This document shows, one piece after another, positions 43,720-46,866 of a stretch of 46,866 nucleotides of DNA (the stretch's first letter is position 1; the number at the start of each line of letters is the position of its first letter). The stretch comes from Terriglobia bacterium. GTDB lineage: Bacteria > Acidobacteriota > Terriglobia > Bryobacterales > Bryobacteraceae. Location: positions 1-46,866 of the forward strand of contig JAIQFL010000041.1 of NCBI GenBank assembly GCA_020073365.1, given 5' to 3'. Position numbers and translations under genes: made by a program. The notes under the pieces are model-generated. The model was not told where the DNA came from, did not search any database, and was given only the letters and a program-made list of their open reading frames with translations.

Positions 43720-45830
43720 CTGTGCTCACCTCCACTTTCCTGTCGATCTTGCGGGGAAAATTGAGTCCATCCACGCCGCGGTCCCGCGCGCGCCACACGC
43801 ACCCGCGTGCCGCCAAGGGCAAGCGCCCCGGTGGACTTCTCCCAAACCGGCGCCAGTATCGAAAGCGGGTTGGCGCCACGGCCGGAGGCGTAACGGCCGT
43901 AGTGTTGGTGTCCATCGCCAATCGCCATGCTCACCACGCCCGGAATCGCACCGGGGTGCACGTATGCGGGAGCTTCCAACCAGCCGTGCGGTGATTCCAC
44001 CTGCACCATGTCCCCGTTGGCCACGCGCACACGCCCGGCAAGCTGCGGATCGATTTCAACCGGCAATCCCCATATCCCGCTCGATACCGGATCGGGTAGC
44101 TCTTGCAGCCATGGCAAGTTGGCGCCCGCGCCATCGTGAAATTGCAGCGAGGGGTAAGGCTGGAAGAGCAGCGGGTATTGGGCTGGATCGCCAGCGAAAG
44201 ATGCTGGCTCGGGCAGGCTCGGCGGCTGTCCTACTGGCGCTTGTGGTTGTGGTGTCGAGGCCTCGCCCCAGAGGCCGCCCTGGCGCGCGACCTCTTCGAA
44301 CACCGCCTCCGGCGGCAACAGATCCTTGGCGGTGACGGCCCTGTAATCTACGCCCATCTTCCGCGCCACATCGGCGAGAGTCGTTTCCACGGCGCGAGTA
44401 TCGTAGAGCGGCTTGACGAACGGCGTCGCCACGGTCACGGCGGGCTGCGCCGAGACGGCCGGAACCAGCGCCACCTCCGATTCGAGTGTGTGATGGCCGG
44501 GCAGCACGAGATCGCACCACGCGGCCGTATCGTCCAGGAAACTGGCGAAGCTGATCACGGTTTCGGCGCGCGCCAGAGCCTGGAGAACGCCGCTCGAAGG
44601 AGGCAGAGTATACGCCGGGTTGGCGCCGTCGATCAGTACCACCTGCGCACGGGCGAGTGCTTCGGCGGCGCGGCCGCTCTCGAACGGAGCCGCTGCGGCA
44701 GCCGCTGGAGGCAGCACACCGCCGGGCTTGCCTATGTTTCCGAGCATGAAGTTGAGGAAGTGGGAAAGCAGGATGGCGTTGAGCGAATTGCTCTGCGGAA
44801 TGGAAGCGCCGGCCAGCACCAAAGGCGCATCCGATTCGCCTAGGGCCTGAACCACTTCGCGGGTGCGCCGCTCCTCCAGACCGCAGGATGCCAGCAAGAC
44901 CGCCACGTCGGCTGAGGCAAACGCCGGGACGATCGTCCGATTGCGCGCCAGACCCGCATCCAGCAAAATGCGACCGGCTGCCGCAAGGAACTGGGGCTCC
45001 GACCCGGGACGGAGCGGCAGCCAACGGTCGGCCGCGGCAGCCGTAATCGAAAGTCGCGATTCTGCCTGCACCAGGTAGCCTCGCACTTCGCGGCGGCCCT
45101 GACGGAACGCTCCGAATTGCCTGCTGTAGTAAACCGGCGAGGCCCAGCTCCCGAGAAAGTCCGCGCCTACGCCGAGTACGTGGTGCGCGCGGGCGAGGTC
45201 GTAGACCGGAAGGCCCTTCCAGCCGAAAGCCAATTCGGCGGCTTGGCGCTCCACGGCGCAATCGGCAAGCGAACTGACCACCGGCGCGGGGGCGCCCAAC
45301 GCCTGGACGAATCGCGCAATGGCGACCGAGCGCGTGCCGGTGTGGGGGCCGGCGAGAAATACGATGCGGGCGGGATCGGCTTTCGCGATCTTCCCGGCGA
45401 CGGCCGCAATAGCTTTATCCCAGGATGTGGGCGCGAACTGCCCTTTGCCGCGGTCGCCCGTGCGCTCCATCGGGCCGCGCAACCGGTCGGGGTGATAGAG
45501 GGATTGAACGGCGGCCTGACCGCGCGCGCAGAGCCGGCCGCCGCTCACCGGGTCGAGAGGGTTGCCTTCGATCTTCTTGACGGCGGCAACGCGCTGGCGG
45601 AGTTGCTCGCCCCCGCGCTCGATGGTGCGCACGCCCTCCATGATGCGCACCAGCGTGCCGCAACCGGCCGCGCATTCGGTACAGACGGCGGGATGCCACT
45701 GTTCTTCGCCGGGCACGATTTCGCCTTCCGCGACGAGCAGGGGAATGAGCTTGTCGGTCTTGCCGCAACTGCCCGCGAGCGCTCCCGCGGACGTGGCGGA
45801 CAGAATCTTGAAGAACCCGCGTCGATCCAT
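43716..45830 (-). CDS. actB: Alternative Complex III molybdopterin-oxidoreductase-like subunit (ActB N-terminal domain)
   Basis: The 704-residue protein starts with a Tat-like signal (MDRRGFFKILSATSAGALAG). An Fe-S motif follows (CTECAAGC, with LCARG downstream). The body has the domain order of DMSO-reductase-family proteins and ends in a cap domain (VANGDMVQVESPHGWLEAPA). In known ActB this part has lost the molybdenum cofactor, and no obvious Mo-ligand residue stands out here. ATG 45830 is preferred over the in-frame start 12 codons upstream because it begins the Tat motif. It is normally fused to the following Fe-S domain; the split is notable. Confidence 0.87.
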   Translation of the reverse strand: MDRRGFFKILSATSAGALAGSCGKTDKLIPLLVAEGEIVPGEEQWHPAVCTECAAGCGTLVRIMEGVRTIERGGEQLRQRVAAVKKIEGNPLDPVSGGRLCARGQAAVQSLYHPDRLRGPMERTGDRGKGQFAPTSWDKAIAAVAGKIAKADPARIVFLAGPHTGTRSVAIARFVQALGAPAPVVSSLADCAVERQAAELAFGWKGLPVYDLARAHHVLGVGADFLGSWASPVYYSRQFGAFRQGRREVRGYLVQAESRLSITAAAADRWLPLRPGSEPQFLAAAGRILLDAGLARNRTIVPAFASADVAVLLASCGLEERRTREVVQALGESDAPLVLAGASIPQSNSLNAILLSHFLNFMLGNIGKPGGVLPPAAAAAAPFESGRAAEALARAQVVLIDGANPAYTLPPSSGVLQALARAETVISFASFLDDTAAWCDLVLPGHHTLESEVALVPAVSAQPAVTVATPFVKPLYDTRAVETTLADVARKMGVDYRAVTAKDLLPPEAVFEEVARQGGLWGEASTPQPQAPVGQPPSLPEPASFAGDPAQYPLLFQPYPSLQFHDGAGANLPWLQELPDPVSSGIWGLPVEIDPQLAGRVRVANGDMVQVESPHGWLEAPAYVHPGAIPGVVSMAIGDGHQHYGRYASGRGANPLSILAPVWEKSTGALALGGTRVRVARAGPRRGWTQFSPQDRQESGGEHR

Positions 45831-45849
45831 GGGTTCAGTCCAGTGCCTT

Positions 45850-45935
45850 GTGGGGCAGGATTCCATCCTGCTGGCCGATTTTCAATCGGCCTGGACCCGT
45901 TGAAAACGGGTCCGCAGCTTGAAAAGCTGCCCCAC
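45850..45935. repeat. Four consecutive perfect hairpins with GTGGGGC/GCCCCAC ends
   Basis: The element reads as four back-to-back perfect hairpins, each with a three-base loop: CAGGAT-TCC-ATCCTG (45856-45870), GGCCGATT-TTC-AATCGGCC (45873-45891), GGACCCGTT-GAA-AACGGGTCC (45893-45913) and GCAGCTT-GAA-AAGCTGC (45914-45930). It is bounded by GTGGGGC and GCCCCAC. It lies between actA and actB and would be transcribed within the operon. Confidence 0.85.
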
Positions 45936-45965
45936 ATAGAGGAACACGTCCACACCGTCGGAACA

Positions 45966-46445
45966 CTAGTAGTGGCATGCGGCGCAGTCCTCCGATGCCT
46001 GGTTCTGACGATGGCAGCTCAGACACGAGCCCATGGTGTGCTTGACCAGCCGTTGCGCGGTGGTGGCTTGGGTCATGTCTCCATGGCAGGTGGCACACCC
46101 GATCTTCGCCCGGGCGTGCGGCGCGTGTTGAAACCTCACCAACGATTCGCGCGGGAAGCCGTACACACGTTGCCAGGGAATCTCGCGCTGGCTGTTGGCG
46201 TAGGCGATTACCTTATTCACTTCCGGATTCGCGGTGCCGATTTTGGCGTGACACAGCATGCACTTCCGCACCGAAGGAATGCCCGCGGCCGCGCTGGTGT
46301 CCGCGGAACTATGGCAATCCAGACACTGTAACCCGAACGCCAGATGCTGCTTGTGGGAATAGGCCACGGGCTGGTCCGCCAGGACCGGGACTGCGGCAAG
46401 TATCGGAATCAGAATGAGCACCCTCCCCATCGATGGCAGTCCCAT
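45966..46445 (-). CDS. actA: Alternative Complex III pentahaem cytochrome c subunit ActA
   Basis: The 159-residue exported protein has a hydrophobic signal/anchor (about 6-23) and five CxxCH haem sites (CLDCH, CMLCH, CATCH, CLSCH, CAACH), the count expected of ActA. Extra His residues (YSHKQH, FQHAPH, VKHTM) can serve as distal ligands. Starts at 46466 (TTG), 46445 (ATG) or 46430 (ATG) are all possible; 46445 leaves a normal signal. It lies 135 bases upstream of actB, with the four-hairpin element between. Confidence 0.88.
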   Translation of the reverse strand: MGLPSMGRVLILIPILAAVPVLADQPVAYSHKQHLAFGLQCLDCHSSADTSAAAGIPSVRKCMLCHAKIGTANPEVNKVIAYANSQREIPWQRVYGFPRESLVRFQHAPHARAKIGCATCHGDMTQATTAQRLVKHTMGSCLSCHRQNQASEDCAACHY

Positions 46446-46557
46446 TAACAGATGTGACAATGGCAATGTTAGAACAGACTATCACACCAGACCCAGTTCG
46501 GGCACAGACTTCTGCGTGGTGTGCAGGCCGTATGCAGTGCGTGGGGCCGGCGCGCCC

Positions 46558-46866
46558 TCACTTCGCCTCAAACGCCAGCAGCACGTTTCCAGGCGCTCCG
46601 CCCCAGGTTCCGTATCCGGAGCCGGCGAAGAGCATGCCTCCCGCGATCGTGGGGCCCGGTCCGTCCATTGCGCCGCCCTTGGCGACTCCGCCGTTGACGG
46701 TCGGGAATTCCCGCGAAGTATCGAAGTCCCAGATCACCTTTCCGTCGACGGCGGAATACGCGCGGAGGTGTCCATCTACCGATCCGGAGAAGACCACACC
46801 GGGAATCGCAGAGACCGCGGCGGATTGCGCCGGGCTGCAATGACTGCGGCCTTCGCAGGAGGGCGG
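46558..46866 (-). CDS. PQQ-dependent dehydrogenase (partial, 5' part outside window)
   Basis: The 102 C-terminal residues of a beta-propeller dehydrogenase run off the right edge. The segment AQSAAVSAIPGVVFSGSVDG, then FPTVNGGVAKGGAMD and GYGTWGGAPGNVLLAFEAK, aligns closely with the end of the PQQ dehydrogenase at 33417-35204, so the two are paralogues. It lies 112 bases upstream of actA on the same strand, so it may be the first gene of the act transcription unit. Confidence 0.85.
   Translation of the reverse strand, partial: PPSCEGRSHCSPAQSAAVSAIPGVVFSGSVDGHLRAYSAVDGKVIWDFDTSREFPTVNGGVAKGGAMDGPGPTIAGGMLFAGSGYGTWGGAPGNVLLAFEAK

Overview
The window is GC-rich bacterial chromosome, most likely from an Acidobacteriota member of the Solibacter/Bryobacter type. 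The lineage call rests on three things seen here. One is a CHRD protein ending in the Solibacter-type C-terminal module (TIGR03437-like). The second is an 824-residue orphan duplicated FtsX permease (ADOP type). The third is an exported cytochrome fused to a copper type II monooxygenase-like domain. No rRNA, tRNA, CRISPR array or transposase was recognised.

Layout. 1-1383 (minus): a homogentisate dioxygenase followed by a flavin-reductase-like gene cut by the window edge. 1503-3623 (minus): a secreted triple-CHRD protein. 4045-12871: a phosphate block made of a decayed C-terminus of a PhoR-like kinase, a porin, a Pho-box-like triple repeat, pstS-pstC-pstA-pstB-phoU, and a convergent polyphosphate kinase. 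13637-19082 (minus): a stand-alone receiver protein and a small accessory island (PIN toxin/antitoxin and a TIR protein). The island lies between a 273-bp pseudogene copy of the ADOP permease 3' end and the intact permease. 19263-24322 (plus): a tightly packed run of two membrane/exported proteins, an HSL-type esterase and a Baeyer-Villiger monooxygenase. 24264-24869 (minus) encodes a TPR protein, and 25090-27815 (plus) a LytS/LytTR-type two-component system.

27834-46866 is the most unusual part. It is a long cluster in which nearly every product is predicted to leave the cytoplasm: a haem/copper monooxygenase-like protein, a monohaem cytochrome c co-transcribed with a Tat-exported thiamine-diphosphate (ThDP) enzyme, two haem-PQQ dehydrogenases (one partial), a signal-peptide VOC protein, a TonB receptor, an esterase gene interrupted by one in-frame stop, and a Tat-exported amidohydrolase. 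These adjoin a compact Alternative Complex III locus (actA, split actB, actC, actD, actE; no actF seen). My inference is an extracytoplasmic oxidation pathway for an imported organic substrate that feeds electrons through c-type cytochromes to the respiratory chain. Two nearly identical TetR-type palindromes lie before the ThDP-enzyme operon and before the esterase, suggesting a common regulator encoded elsewhere.

Composite multi-hairpin repeats with GTGGGGC/GCCCCAC ends recur at 22724, 33298 and 45850, and a single related hairpin lies at 30275. One of them forms the C-terminal tail of the esterase at 21852. All functional calls come from reading motifs by eye, without any database search.
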